Assembly (NCBI RefSeq): GCF_905147045.1
Contig: NC_065894.1
Coordinates: 13,677,501 to 13,741,500, forward strand
From: Nymphalis io
Taxonomy: Eukaryota > Arthropoda > Insecta > Lepidoptera > Nymphalidae
DNA: 64,000 nt
Reading direction: 5' to 3'
Shown: one piece after another, positions 1 through 10,076 of the stretch
How positions within the stretch are numbered: position 1 is the stretch's first letter
Layout: each line of letters opens with the position of its first letter
Notes under the pieces: generated by a model
Seen by the model: the letters and a program-made list of their open reading frames with translations, nothing else
What the model was told of the DNA's origin: nothing
Database searches by the model: none
Position numbers and translations under genes: made by a program

Positions 1-423
1 ACGAACGAACGCACAAATAATGCTTGTTTTCGTTTTGACAACTCGGAAATATTCATATTAACTCAATAAATAAGTTATTTTTAATTTTATAAATAAAATT
101 AATTGTGGATACAGACAAAGATGATAAACATTCAATGTGACCAATATGTATTAAAGGGACAACAATTTCAAATACTCTTATTATTTATTTTGAAACATAA
201 AAAAATTAAATAGGTATTTGTACGGTTTTCTTAAATGCAAAGAATACACATTTGTAAGCGCGATACGTTTTTTCAATACTTTAGGGAGCGTTAGACACCG
301 TTTGTTTATCAGTTATTAATCTCTGTTGAGATACCGGAATGAATAATGACCAGTGGTTCAGATTAAATACTTATGAAAATGTATAATGATGGTAAGTACG
401 AGTGTGTAGTAATAGTAATATAG
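1..423. other. AT-rich non-coding DNA, left end of block A
   Basis: No gene, RNA or recognisable repeat seen. The first bases are an ACGA/GAAC short tandem motif that recurs at 46611, where block A' begins to match, so the true left edge of the duplicated block probably lies outside the window. Confidence 0.5.
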
Positions 424-776
424 ACTGCCTCGTTGGTCTAGTGGCTAGATATAAGGCCGCAGAACCCGAGATCCTGGGTTCAAATTCCAGGTCGGGCCGA
501 TAAAAAGTTAGGGAGTTTTTCAGTCAAAGATTCTCAGTAGCTTCCCGGAGCTGGAAGTTGGAAGTGTGTACACTCCCGTGCCTCAAAGAGCACGTAAAAC
601 TGTTGGTCCTGCGCCTGAACTCTTTCCGGTCGTGTCGGATTATGAGAGTGAGGGAATAGAGAATGTACCTGTGTTTGCGCACGCACTTGTGCACTATAAT
701 ATGTCCTGCGCCGTTGGCTAATCTGTTGAGATTGGCTGCCGTGCCTGAAATCTATTAGGAGGACATCAACATCTTC
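424..776 (+). mobile_element. tRNA-derived SINE
   Basis: The head looks like a tRNA with both internal RNA polymerase III promoter boxes: box A TGGTCTAGTGG at 434-444 and box B GGTTCAAATTC at 477-487. A tRNA-unrelated body of about 280 bp follows, containing phrases such as CTCCCGTGCCT and CCTGCGCCTGAACTCTTTCC that I recognise from lepidopteran SINE copies. The body ends in AGGAGGACATCA. SINEs are non-autonomous and depend on a partner LINE. I could not see clear target-site duplications. A second copy lies at 47036, inside block A', and was duplicated with the block rather than inserted separately. Confidence 0.75.
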
Positions 777-1862
777 AAATTTTGGTTAGTAAAATTATTT
801 ATTTTTTAGCTTTTCTTCATATTGATAAAGAAAGTAAGTTATAACTTGTATACGCTAAATTCTGGATAAAAATTTAAATCTGAATATTATAACCATAATG
901 ATCTTATTTTTTATCTTTTTCTATTCTCCATTTATTATATTTGCGTATCATTACCAATGAATTATTCATTTAAAAATATAGTTTTAGAAATTATTGTGCA
1001 CCTGTGGGTATTTATGCAACTTCAAGTAAGTCCCTACAATTTAAATAACTAGTCTTAAAGTATTAATACAAAAAACTGACAAAATGCAGTAGATAAAAAT
1101 ACAATGGTAACTGGCACAATTGCTTAGTGTATCTTGGTTGACAAAAGTATTAGCCACGTTATCTGTTCTTAATACTTGCACAATAGCGACAGATTAAAAA
1201 AAATCCTTTACAATACAGTGACGGTGGTCTCGCTCATTCGACCAAATGCTAATTCGTTTACTTCTCTTACAAGGTAGAATTCATTCTCGTCTTTTATTAT
1301 TCAAAAATATTCAATAGAAATACACTTTTCTAATTAAATAAGTGATAACGAAGTAACAGCCTGTAAAACGTCCCAATGCTCGGCTCAGGTGCAGGTGTTG
1401 TAACGACTGGGCCATCTTCAATCTTTTATGATTAATAAGTATTTTTAAAACGTTAGTTATTAAGCTACCTACATATACTAATATTTAAACTTTCCTCCTT
1501 ACTTATGTGAAACATGAAGCTTTTGTCACATTAATTAAATGAATAATAAAATATTCATTGTCGTTTACAACGCTATCGTACAATAAAATCTTAATGCTAA
1601 TTATTAAGAACTCTTTATTAGTTCAAACCTTTTTGTAAGCATACTCGTGTACCTGAATGTATGTAATTAATTAGTAGATATATATCTTGGCCAATCGGAT
1701 ATTCTAATTGGTTATTTGATTGCAATGTTTTATTCTTTAGCTCCTACGGAATTTCAGTAACTACACGTTAAAAGCCTTCCAGTATTAGATAACATAGCGA
1801 CAGCTGTCACAAAATTATATTATATAAGACGCGGTGAGATATTTACATAAGATATTAAAATT
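777..1862. other. non-coding, AT-rich
   Basis: No convincing gene. A short degenerate stretch near 1355-1400 (CCTGTAAAACGTCCCAATGC) resembles the 3' tail of a common lepidopteran LINE family. A TATA-like stretch (ATTATATAAGAC) lies near 1818-1830, upstream of the small reading frame at 1863. Confidence 0.4.
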
Positions 1863-2021
1863 ATGAGGCAACATCAGTCAACGGTAACACCTGCCTGTGT
1901 TGCGAATATTAATCCTTTAAGTGTGGGCACTGACCATACTCTACAAAAAATGACATGCATTATGCCTTCTTATACATACAGCATCTTTATCCGAAATAAT
2001 ATTTTTGAATATAGATTCTAA
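1863..2021 (+). CDS. small unrecognised reading frame, 52 aa
   Basis: A 52-codon frame begins MRQHQSTVTPAC and ends FEYRF-stop. I do not recognise it. Two points favour a transcribed unit: a TATA-like sequence about 40 bp upstream and an identical translation in the A' copy at 48476-48634. Against it, the whole A/A' block is so similar that conservation says little, the frame is short, and codon use is that of AT-rich intergenic DNA. It may be chance or a fragment of an old repeat. There is no signal peptide or membrane segment. Confidence 0.15.
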   Translation: MRQHQSTVTPACVANINPLSVGTDHTLQKMTCIMPSYTYSIFIRNNIFEYRF

Positions 2022-2089
2022 CGAGAAGAACTGACAACAAACTCAATAGTTAAGTACTCTTTTCCACCAAGTTAGTTTTTTTTATTTAG

Positions 2090-2545
2090 GTATATTAATA
2101 ATAAAACTTTATTGTTATCCAATACATACATATTATAAAAAGTAGCCCTGACTCCTGAACTGGCGTTACCCGTGCGTCAGAAGTCAGTTCCATCCCATTC
2201 AATTATTAAAAAGTATTACAAAGGGTCTTATTACTAATTATTGTAAGTTAATCCAAACCGTGTGCGCGTGACTGCATAAATGTGTGTATGTGTGCTATAA
2301 TTGAGCGTGTGATGTGAATGTTCATTTATGAGGTAGTTAATAGTTTCTCAACGTCTTCATAATTAAGTTGTTTCAACCATGTTTTAGTTTTGCCTTTTAA
2401 TTGGTAGTTATTAATGTCTTTTATTCTTGAAAATTGAGTATTTTTTATAAAATCTAGGTACGAGACTGTTATATTGTTGCTGTGCAAATTTACTTTTAAC
2501 TTTATTGTAAGGAAATCGATGGAATATGAATTAAATACAATTAAA
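2090..2545 (-). pseudogene. LINE 3' remnant (CR1/jockey-like C-terminus and tail)
   Basis: Read on the - strand, the segment encodes a short piece (YQLKGKTKTWLKQLNYEDVE) that resembles the C-terminal end of insect CR1/jockey-type polyproteins, where a basic K-x-WL motif precedes the stop. A 3' UTR follows with an AATAAAG poly-A signal near 2095-2110. The frame is more open in the A' copy (48813-49046) than here. No reverse-transcriptase core remains. The assignment is by motif resemblance only. Confidence 0.35.
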
Positions 2546-3083
2546 TTAATAGTTATCCGGTATGAAAATCAACGGATACTAATGTTTTCTTTATAATCGA
2601 TATAGTCTTTTATTAAGTAAATATTTTTTCTTTATAAATTAGTTTTTGACATGCGATTTAAATTTATTAATAGGTCAAGTAATTTTTTTTTTCTACTGAC
2701 TTTGTTTATTTCATTACATCAACTAAATTTATTTAATATTACATTGAAACAAATATTATATCTAAGTTAACATGTTTTACACGTTAACACAGAAATATAA
2801 CAATGTCTATTTTTTTTATTGTTTAAGTCAAATTTAAAATAGTACCACCCAATTCCCACCCGACGCAAAGCTGCCCATAATGCAGACTGCATTTCCGCGC
2901 TGTACGTTTTTTTTACAAGAAGTGTTCATTTATTATTATAAGAATTACCGAATTGTGGAATATTATTTGTTGGTAATGTCCCAGGAAGGTTTTCATTTAT
3001 TAAGTTGGTTACATGGTAAAGTTAATAAAAAACAATTAAATTTGTACCTATCCTGCCTGTAAATAAACAAATATTAACTCGTT
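2546..3083. other. non-coding, AT-rich
   Basis: T-rich sequence with no recognisable gene. A 60-codon frame at 2880-3062 has no recognisable content and is probably chance. The start of the LINE at 3084 is the right border. Confidence 0.4.
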
Positions 3084-5306
3084 GTGGTTGTGGTTCAAGC
3101 TCCACTTGGTTCTTCGGATCACGGCCTTATATCTACCAAAGTGCCACAGGCCAAGCTGCCGCCATCAGCGGAATGCAAACGTCGCGTTTGGCAGTATAAG
3201 TCGGCAGAATGGGACGGTATGCGCGATTACTATGCGTCAGTCCCATGGAAGGAACGTTGCTTCAGTGGGAATGACCCGACAGCTAGTGCCGCTGCTGTTG
3301 CTGATGTGATCATGTTAGGAATGGAATACTACATTCCTAGCTCAGATCTCATCAGTAGGGTACGCGTTACCGTTGGTTAACTCGTGAATGTGCCGACGCT
3401 GTATTATCTAAGCAGGCGGCATATCGCGCGTGAATCAACGGCTGCGTTAGCGGGGCATCTAACATTGACACACTGAAAGCAAACTACAATGAAAATTCCA
3501 AGTCCTGTAGGAAGGCATACACGAGAGCGGATGCACAGCGCATTGTACAGATTGGTCATGACCTTATTTCGCATCCTAGGATTCCTCGCATTGCAAAACG
3601 ATTTCCACCGCTCAGAAATCCGGATGGATCGCTAGCTCACAGTCCGCAGGAGAAAGCCGATCTCCTGGCTAAACTCTTCGCCGACAACTCCGTGATCGAT
3701 GATTGTAGTGCGCTGCCACCAACAATACCTTCATATGGCCACACGATGCCTGACATCAAAATGAGGCAACGTGATGTGCGTGCGGAGCTGCAATCACTTG
3801 ATATACGGAAAGCTAGCGGTCCCGATGGAATACCAACCATAGTGCTGAAGAAGTGCGCGGCGGAGCTGTCTTCTGTGTTAACGCGCCTGTTCCAACTTTC
3901 TCTCTCTTCGGGATGTGTGCCGGAGGCTTGGAGAAGAGCTAATGTGCAAGCGGTTCCCAAAAAAGGGGATCGGTCTGACCCGGCAAATTATCGACCAATA
4001 GCTATCACCTCAGTAATTTGAAAGGTGATGGAACGGATTCTTAACAACCAATTGATCCATTACCTAGAAGATCGCTGTCTAATTAATGATCGTCAGTACG
4101 GGTTTCGACCAAAACGGTCCACAGGTGTTCCTCTAGCGTACGTAACACACCTCTGGGGTGAAGCTATCGACAAGCATGGAGAATCGTTGGCTGTCAGCCT
4201 CGATATCTCCAAGGCTTTCGACAGGGTCTGTCACAGAAGTCTTCTCTCCAAGCTACCGGCATATGGTCTGCCTGCTCAGCTATGCACCAGGATTGCCAGC
4301 TTCCTACACAAGCGTAGCCTTCGTGTTTTAGTAGATGGTTGCGCTTCACAATTCTATGTAGTGAATGCTGGGGTCCCCCAGGGATCTGTGCTATCTCCCA
4401 CACTCTCTCTTTTGCATATCAATGATATGCTCTCTCTTGGGAACATACATTGCTATGCAGACGATAGTACAGTGCATGGTGGATACCACGGACGCGCAGT
4501 GGCTGGGCGGACGGAAACTGAGGAGAGGCGGAAGAATCTTGTCATTGAACTCGATAGGACATTAGAGCTCATCGCCAAATGACAAAAAACACAGGTTTGC
4601 GCTCTCACAGCGAAAAAGTCACTATTTTCCCCTCTTCCCTTCCTCTGTGGCACACCGCTGATGATAAAAAGCAAAATCGCCATGCTGGGGATGGACGTTC
4701 GCTGCGACCTTAGTCCAAGGGATTACATCGAGGCTATTTTAAAAACTGCTTCGTTATAAATATTGCTCGCACCTTTGGGATGGCTCCGCTAAGTACCCAC
4801 TGGAGGCCTTGGACCGGTTGCAGCGATGTGCAGTACGCATTATTGGCGACGTAAAGGTCACAAACACCCTTGAACCTTTACAATTGCGTCGCGAGATAGC
4901 AGCACTGAGCGCTTTCTATCGACTGTATCACGGCGAGTGCTCTGAGGAATTATTCTCTCTAATTCCTGCTTCCCCCTTCCTTCTTAAGTCCACGCGAGCT
5001 GGTTCTCGATGTCACCGCCTAACTGTGACATCAATTCCATCGCACACAAAGAAATTTGGCAACTCCTTTCTGTGTCGCACTACCAAAACATGGAATTCCT
5101 TACCAGCTCACGTGTTGCCCTCCTCTTACAACCCGGGTTCCTTCAAACGAGGCGTGAAGAGGCATCTTGCGGGCCGGCAAAGCGGGGACGGCTAGTACAG
5201 AACATTCTTCCCGACTGTACTGGCCGTCGTCGCGTTTGGACTCTACTACCACTTACCATCAGGTGGAGTAGTCATATGCCATCCCCGCGCATATATAAAA
5301 AAAAAA
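3084..5306 (+). pseudogene. CR1/jockey-like LINE, 5'-truncated and broken
   Basis: A degenerate non-LTR retrotransposon. The left part (3084-3380) keeps the end of an apurinic-type endonuclease (motif SSDHGLIS). The reverse transcriptase begins near 3692, with PDGIPTIVLKK and NYRPIAITS. It continues from 4025 with FRPKRSTG, LDISKAFDRV, AGVPQGSVLSP and the catalytic YADD at about 4454-4465. It ends with the C-terminal domain (4809-5195), a 3' UTR and an A-rich tail near 5297. It is broken by stops near 3380 and at 4019-4021, and by a deletion at about 4581 that removes some 30 bp still present in the A' copy. It cannot encode a full enzyme. A shorter relative of the same family is the insertion at 13994. 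Confidence 0.85.
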
Positions 5307-5689
5307 CTCGTAATGTAATATATGCCTATTTTTAACATGTGGTTTAAATTTATTAATCAGCAAAATTTAAAATATTCGCTAATAAATGCGGAAAGATAAA
5401 TGAGCTGACGTCATATTTCAGTCATTTCGGCTATCATCATAAAGCTATTGTAATGACAAAACTGTGTACTGTACATAATAGCACAAAAAGTTATATTTTA
5501 TTAGTATAATATTCATAGCTTTAATTTATTCTTGGTATCCATAATATCCTCTATAATAAATAATAATAGGTCCTTACATATGAAATTAGCGTTTTGTCGT
5601 ACTGACCACTTTGATCTGAAATATCTCCTTTTTGGTTCCTTCTTCGTCGTGACACTCTTGTCAGAGCGGTCGTGGTCGCCATGAAGTAT

Positions 5690-7509
5690 CATGAATTATT
5701 CGGCGCAGATGTTATTCGCCTCACGAGCCTTCGCCATATGTCCCTGTTAGTGGTAAGCCTCGTGCATTCATGCAAGGGACCGCCAACAGTTGTTTTTATT
5801 TGGTCGGTCCATCGCATGGGCGTCCTTCCACGTGGTCTGTTGCCATCCACCTTGCCTTGAATGACAAGGCGCTCTATGGAGTTATTTCCTTGCCGGGAGA
5901 CGTGTCCAAAAAAAGTTAGTATGCGCTTTCGAACCAGCGCCGAAAGACGCTGTTTGATGCCGAGTTCTTGAAGAATGGAGATATTGGTGCGAAATTCGGT
6001 CCACGAAACTCTTAGCATTCGTCTCCAGCACCACATCTCCATAGTATCGATCTTCTTTTTTTCGACTTGCCGCTAAGTCCACGTCTCCGCAGCGTATAGA
6101 AATATGGGGAAAACAAGCGTTTCTACGAGCCGGATCTTGGTTGCTTTGGTAATGTTTCTGTTCCTCCATATTTTCTTCAGCTTCTCCATTGCAGTTCTCG
6201 TAATTGCCATACATCGCTTGACCTCATCTACGCATCCGCCATTATTCGATATTAAAGCTCCCAGATATATATAGGATCGGACGACCTCACAGTTCGCAAT
6301 CTGAGTGATCTCAGGCGAGTTTTTTTTTGCCCGGCCTCGGTCAATCATCATCTTCGTTTTACTGCGGTTAAGCTTTAATCCGAATTCTTGGCATATGCGC
6401 TCCATTTTAAGAAGCAATTCTTCCATATGAACTGCGTCAGACGCAAACAGGGTCGTGTCGACGGCATAGCGCAAATTTGTAATATTGCGCCCACCAACTG
6501 CAACACCGTCACTCCAGTCCTCAAGCGCAGTGCGCATTACCAGTTCTGTGTAAGCATTGAACAAGAGCGGTGATATTATGCATCCTTGGCGGACTCCAGC
6601 GCTGGGATGAAAGTCTTCAAATAAAACATCATCCGTCCGCACGGATGCAGTCCCATCTTCGTAAAGACGCCTAAGACGATGAACTAAGTGTTTCGGTGTA
6701 CCCATGTCCAGTAACACCCTCCATAGTTTGGGCCATTTACTGAGTCAAATGCCTTTGAGAAGTCAACAAAGCAAATATAAGTAGGCTTCTCTATTATCTG
6801 GCGAACAATGAGGATCTGCTCACGTGTACCCCTTCCTTTTACAAAACCGGCTTCTTCTGGTGCAACTTCCTTGGACAGAAAGTTCTTCAGTCGTTCATTG
6901 ATTATGTGTAGCAGGATTTTACTAGCATGAGATATGAGGGCTATAAGGCGGTAGTTGCTACACTTCTTAGTTGAACCCTTCTTGTGCAAAGGAACGTAAG
7001 CCGTGTGAGACCATTCTGTTGGCCATGTTCCTGAATGCCATATCTTGTTGCATATGTTGTGGAAGATATTGACACATATATATGTCGCCTAAGGCTCTTA
7101 TAGTTTCGATCGGTATAGCGTCTCTTCCTGTAGCTTTCCCCTTCTTTAGATGCATAATGACGGCTTTTACTTCCGATCGAAGAATGTCTGGCTCTAGGTT
7201 TTCATTTCCGGGCTCTGTATCAGGAAAGTTTTTCGACTGGTTGTCCTGGAACAAGGACTGGCAATATCTCTTGAAAATGTCAGTTATGTGGTTTAACTCA
7301 TTGACTTCTCTACCATCACTTTCTTCAATGGCCCAGGTCTTGGAAGGAAGTGTCTTTGTGATGGATCGAATTTTATGGTAGAGATCTCTGGACTCATGTC
7401 TATTTGCATGAGCATCGATTTCCTCACATATTTCCTCTTTGATTAAGGAATCCAAATTCAAATTTATAAATTCATTTAGCTGGTACATTTGAGTTTTGAA
7501 AACAGTCAT
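5690..7509 (-). pseudogene. RTE-like LINE inside the mariner, inactive
   Basis: Read on the - strand, the reverse-transcriptase order is preserved across several frames. A linker and finger region (6967-7509, with KKGKATGRDAIPIETI) comes first. The palm follows with NYRLIALISHASK, EEAGFVKGRGT and FVDFSKAFDSV (6684-6989), then AGVRQGCIISPLLFN and the catalytic-site region (6073-6717). The C-terminal GHVSRQGNN and RGRTPMRWTDQI motifs lie at 5689-6042. The catalytic YADD reads YAVD, so the second metal-binding aspartate is replaced. Frameshifts near 6715 and 6990 and a stop near 6076 break the frame. The C-terminal GHV...RWTD signature is shared with RTE-type elements. The 5' endonuclease is missing. 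Confidence 0.8.
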
Positions 7510-7562
7510 TCATTTGTTTTTTCCTCATTATTTTTTTCTTTGGCGTCGCTTATTACCGCACA

Positions 7563-8188
7563 ATGAAAAACATGAAATATCGGTATATTAACGAGTACGA
7601 GTTCTACCACGGCACCAGTGCTGCAGAAACAGCTCGAAGGATTAATGATGTGTACGGCGCTGGTATCGCAAAAAGCACTGCGCGATTTTGGTTTTAACGT
7701 TTTCTTTCTGGAAATTTCGACCTTCAGAACCAACATCAGTTTGGTGGACTAGCGCCGGTGTCGTTCTCTACAGCTTTCTAAAATCTGGCCAAACGATTAC
7801 GGCAGATATCTATTGTCAGCAACTGCAAACCATGAAGGAAGAACTAGCATCTAAACAACCGAGATTGGTCAATCGCTCTAGGCCACTGCAGCTTCACGAC
7901 AACGCAAGACACACGCTGTGCAATTAAAAACCACTAAGTTAAATGCTACAATTTGAATGTCTGCGACATCCCCCGTACCCCCCGGGCCTGTCTCCAACAG
8001 ATTACCATTTTTTCCGGAATTTGGACAACTTCTTACAAGGAAAAAAATTCAACTCCGATGCGGAGGTCCAAACCGCCTTCAAAGAGTTTATTGATTCTCG
8101 CCCCCATGGTTTTTTTAGTAAAGGGATCAATGAACTACCTATGAGATGGCAAAAGTGCATAGATAACAACGGTGCATACTTTGATTAA
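7563..8188 (+). pseudogene. mariner transposase remnant
   Basis: An N-terminal fragment starts at 7563 (MKNMKYRYINEYEFYHGTSA, with the helix-turn-helix start AETARRINDVYG). An internal deletion then joins it to the catalytic domain near 7735: WTSAGVVLYSF, HDNARHTLCN and, after a stop at 7925-7927, SPTDYHFFRNLDNFLQGKKF. The second and third catalytic aspartates (HDNAR and PTDYH) are present, but the region of the first is deleted. Length and motif order fit the mariner family, and the spacing suggests the mori-type subgroup. It is non-functional. Fuller relatives are at 15973, 32746 and 59230. Confidence 0.8.
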
Positions 8189-8277
8189 TTAAATATAATT
8201 TACAATAAAAAAATTACTATATATTCCTCCGGTACAAAACGCCAATTTCATATGTTCCTTACATAATATATATTTTA

Positions 8278-8505
8278 TTGTATAAGGTAATAGGTGGGCG
8301 AGCGGGCCGCCTGGATGGCAAGTGGTTTCCACCGCTTACAGATCGCAAATGCGCCACCAACCTTGTGCCTGTAGTACACTGGCTCATTCACCTTTCAAAC
8401 CAGAACACAACAATACAAAGAATATGTACTTACATATATGATGACTGTGTGGTATCTACCCAGAAGGGCTTGCTCACCCAAAAGCTCTACCGGCAAGTGA
8501 ATATA
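8278..8505 (-). repeat. diverged lepidopteran interspersed repeat
   Basis: Shares the phrase order GGGCGAGCGGGCCGCCTGG, AATGCGCCACCAACC, TGTGCCTGTAGTACACTGGC, GAACACAACAATAC and CTACCCAGAAGGGCTTG with the better preserved copies at 24601 (opposite orientation) and 27785. It is a recurrent lepidopteran repeat, probably the 3' part of a non-LTR element or a SINE. This copy is the most diverged of the set. Confidence 0.6.
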
Positions 8506-8616
8506 TAGATATAGCTATGAAGAAACGTTTACAAAAGTACGTTTTTATGTAGGTTTATTTAGATTTATAATCTAAGACTATTATTTATTACGATTATGAA
8601 ATTTAATTAGCGATTT

Positions 8617-8870
8617 AGATAATAATAATAATAATAATAAATAACTTTATTTACTAAAAAAGAAACAAAGACAAAAAAAATTAAGGTACAAAACCATAAA
8701 AAAAAGTTAACAATATCATATTTCATCATATCTATGGGTATAACAATTTCGTTCATGTCTCATATCAAATAAGCCCCAACCAAAACACAATAGAAGGCAT
8801 CGGCTTCGACCTTATTTGTCTTAGACTTGCAAGTACAAACTACATTTTACATAATTGTATCGTAAAAAAA
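8617..8870. repeat. (TAA)n microsatellite and probable LINE tail
   Basis: About seven TAA units at 8617-8640 run into AACTTTATTTACTAAAAAAG, which read on the other strand is an A-tailed LINE-type 3' end with an AATAAAG signal. The next 200 bp contain no gene. The A' copy (near 55205) has the same tract and an extra stretch of about 20 bp further on. Confidence 0.35.
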
Positions 8871-8907
8871 TAAGTGGTTATTAAAATGTCTTTTTGTTAT
8901 AAACAAA

Positions 8908-9099
8908 ATGTCTAACAAATCGGCAAAGCGTTTTGTTCGTCTCCCGCCGAGTTTTTGGTTTATTGCAGGCGAAGAAGATAATGCAGCTATTGTTCTCAGA
9001 GAAAGTAGAGCTGTTTCAGAGAAAACGTCCCGACGGGAGAACGGTTGCACCCTTTGTGTCATTGCGAATATTACAATGCAAATGATACAATTCGCATGA
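8908..9099 (+). CDS. unrecognised 63-aa reading frame
   Basis: The frame begins MSNKSAKRFVRLPPSFWF and ends in TGA at 9097-9099. Its translation is unchanged in the A' copy (55513-55704). The middle contains TTTTTGGTTTATTGCAG, which looks like a splice acceptor, so the true unit could be an exon starting after it in another frame. Overlapping frames on both strands are also open, so the coding strand is uncertain. I recognise no domain and assign no function. Confidence 0.15.
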   Translation: MSNKSAKRFVRLPPSFWFIAGEEDNAAIVLRESRAVSEKTSRRENGCTLCVIANITMQMIQFA

Positions 9100-9551
9100 A
9101 CGTTTCAACTGGTTCGTAATTACGCAATTTCACCAAACGCTCGACATTATTTTAAAAGTACTTATTTTAAAATGTTTTCTCTTTTTAAATTTTATTTGTT
9201 TTTAAAATGGTGTTTACATAAAAATAATAATAAATTAATTTGCTACGGAAACACTAAATTAGCGTAGAGACTAGCTTACACGACTTAAATTACAATATAC
9301 CTACCTGTTTACGCCGAACTAATATCGGGGATCAAACGGTAAATGAAACTAAGGAAGAGCTTTCCACTGTTCACACTATAATTTATTTTGTCTGATCATT
9401 TTAACAAAATTACCTTTACATTATATATATTCAGTAGCGAATCTAGACAGCGCGATTCAGGAAACTGACAGATTTTATTACCGCCATCTATACATACACT
9501 ACCTATAGAAGGTATTTTAGTAATTTGAATAATGTATAATTTAGATTATAT
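9100..9551. other. non-coding
   Basis: No gene or known repeat recognised. AT-rich. The A' copy differs by scattered substitutions. Confidence 0.4.
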
Positions 9552-10076
9552 TAATAAAAGTAAAGACCTCTACATAATATACTTATATATTTCAAAAATA
9601 ATATAATCCGAAATTTGTTTAATTAGGAATAATTATAAATATACTGTACAATATAATTGTCTGTATTTGGATTTGATTTTGTATATTTAAAGTGCTATTT
9701 TATGTAATCGCTTTGAAAATGTTGCGTGTCTTTCTGTGGCAATCATTTGACCGAAACTTAAAATAATATTTGCAAACGACTCGTGCCAATGTGTTTCTAA
9801 GCGAGATTCACGTGTGAAATTTTATTATCGATGATTAATATAGATCAATACAAAAATAGCATTACGAAATAACAATAAATACGAGTTGGTAATCAAATTC
9901 GATTCCTTTTAGTTTAGCTATTCACGGCTTAAAATTAATTGGATAAGTTTAGCTTATCTTTTCTAGACATCGCATACCTTTATATATAGGAGCTGCCCGT
10001 CCAGACGTATGTTCAAAATATTAGGTAATGAAAGATTTATTTTGAAGAACCAACATGTAAAACGGGCAGCAGAAGC
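9552..10076. repeat. left copy of the ~530-bp direct repeat flanking the RTE element
   Basis: This 525-bp stretch begins TAATAAAAGTAAAGACC and ends GGGCAGCAGAAGC. It recurs immediately after the RTE element at 12993-13527, with one small internal tandem duplication there (an extra CCTTTATATATAG phrase). In A'/B'' it occurs once, at 56158-56681, with no element beside it. Each copy is otherwise non-coding. It behaves like an exceptionally long target-site duplication. Confidence 0.8.

Larger units (their letters stand above)
5569..8254 (+). mobile_element. mariner element carrying a nested LINE
   Basis: The 5' terminal inverted repeat starts at 5569 (GGTCCTTACATATGAAATT) directly after a TA dinucleotide, the expected mariner target. 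The matching 3' repeat (GTACAAAACGCCAATTTCAT) lies near 8232-8251, but its last eight bases do not match the canonical end seen at 16901 and 60172. The internal transposase is heavily deleted, and a - strand RTE-like LINE fills about 5690-7509. The element is therefore dead and was a landing site for the younger LINE. The same nested arrangement is present in A' (52163-54839). Confidence 0.75.

Noticed and set aside
424..500. Functional tRNA gene
   Set aside because: Box A and box B are good, but the segment continues into a standard SINE body, the acceptor stem does not pair convincingly, and no terminator T run follows.
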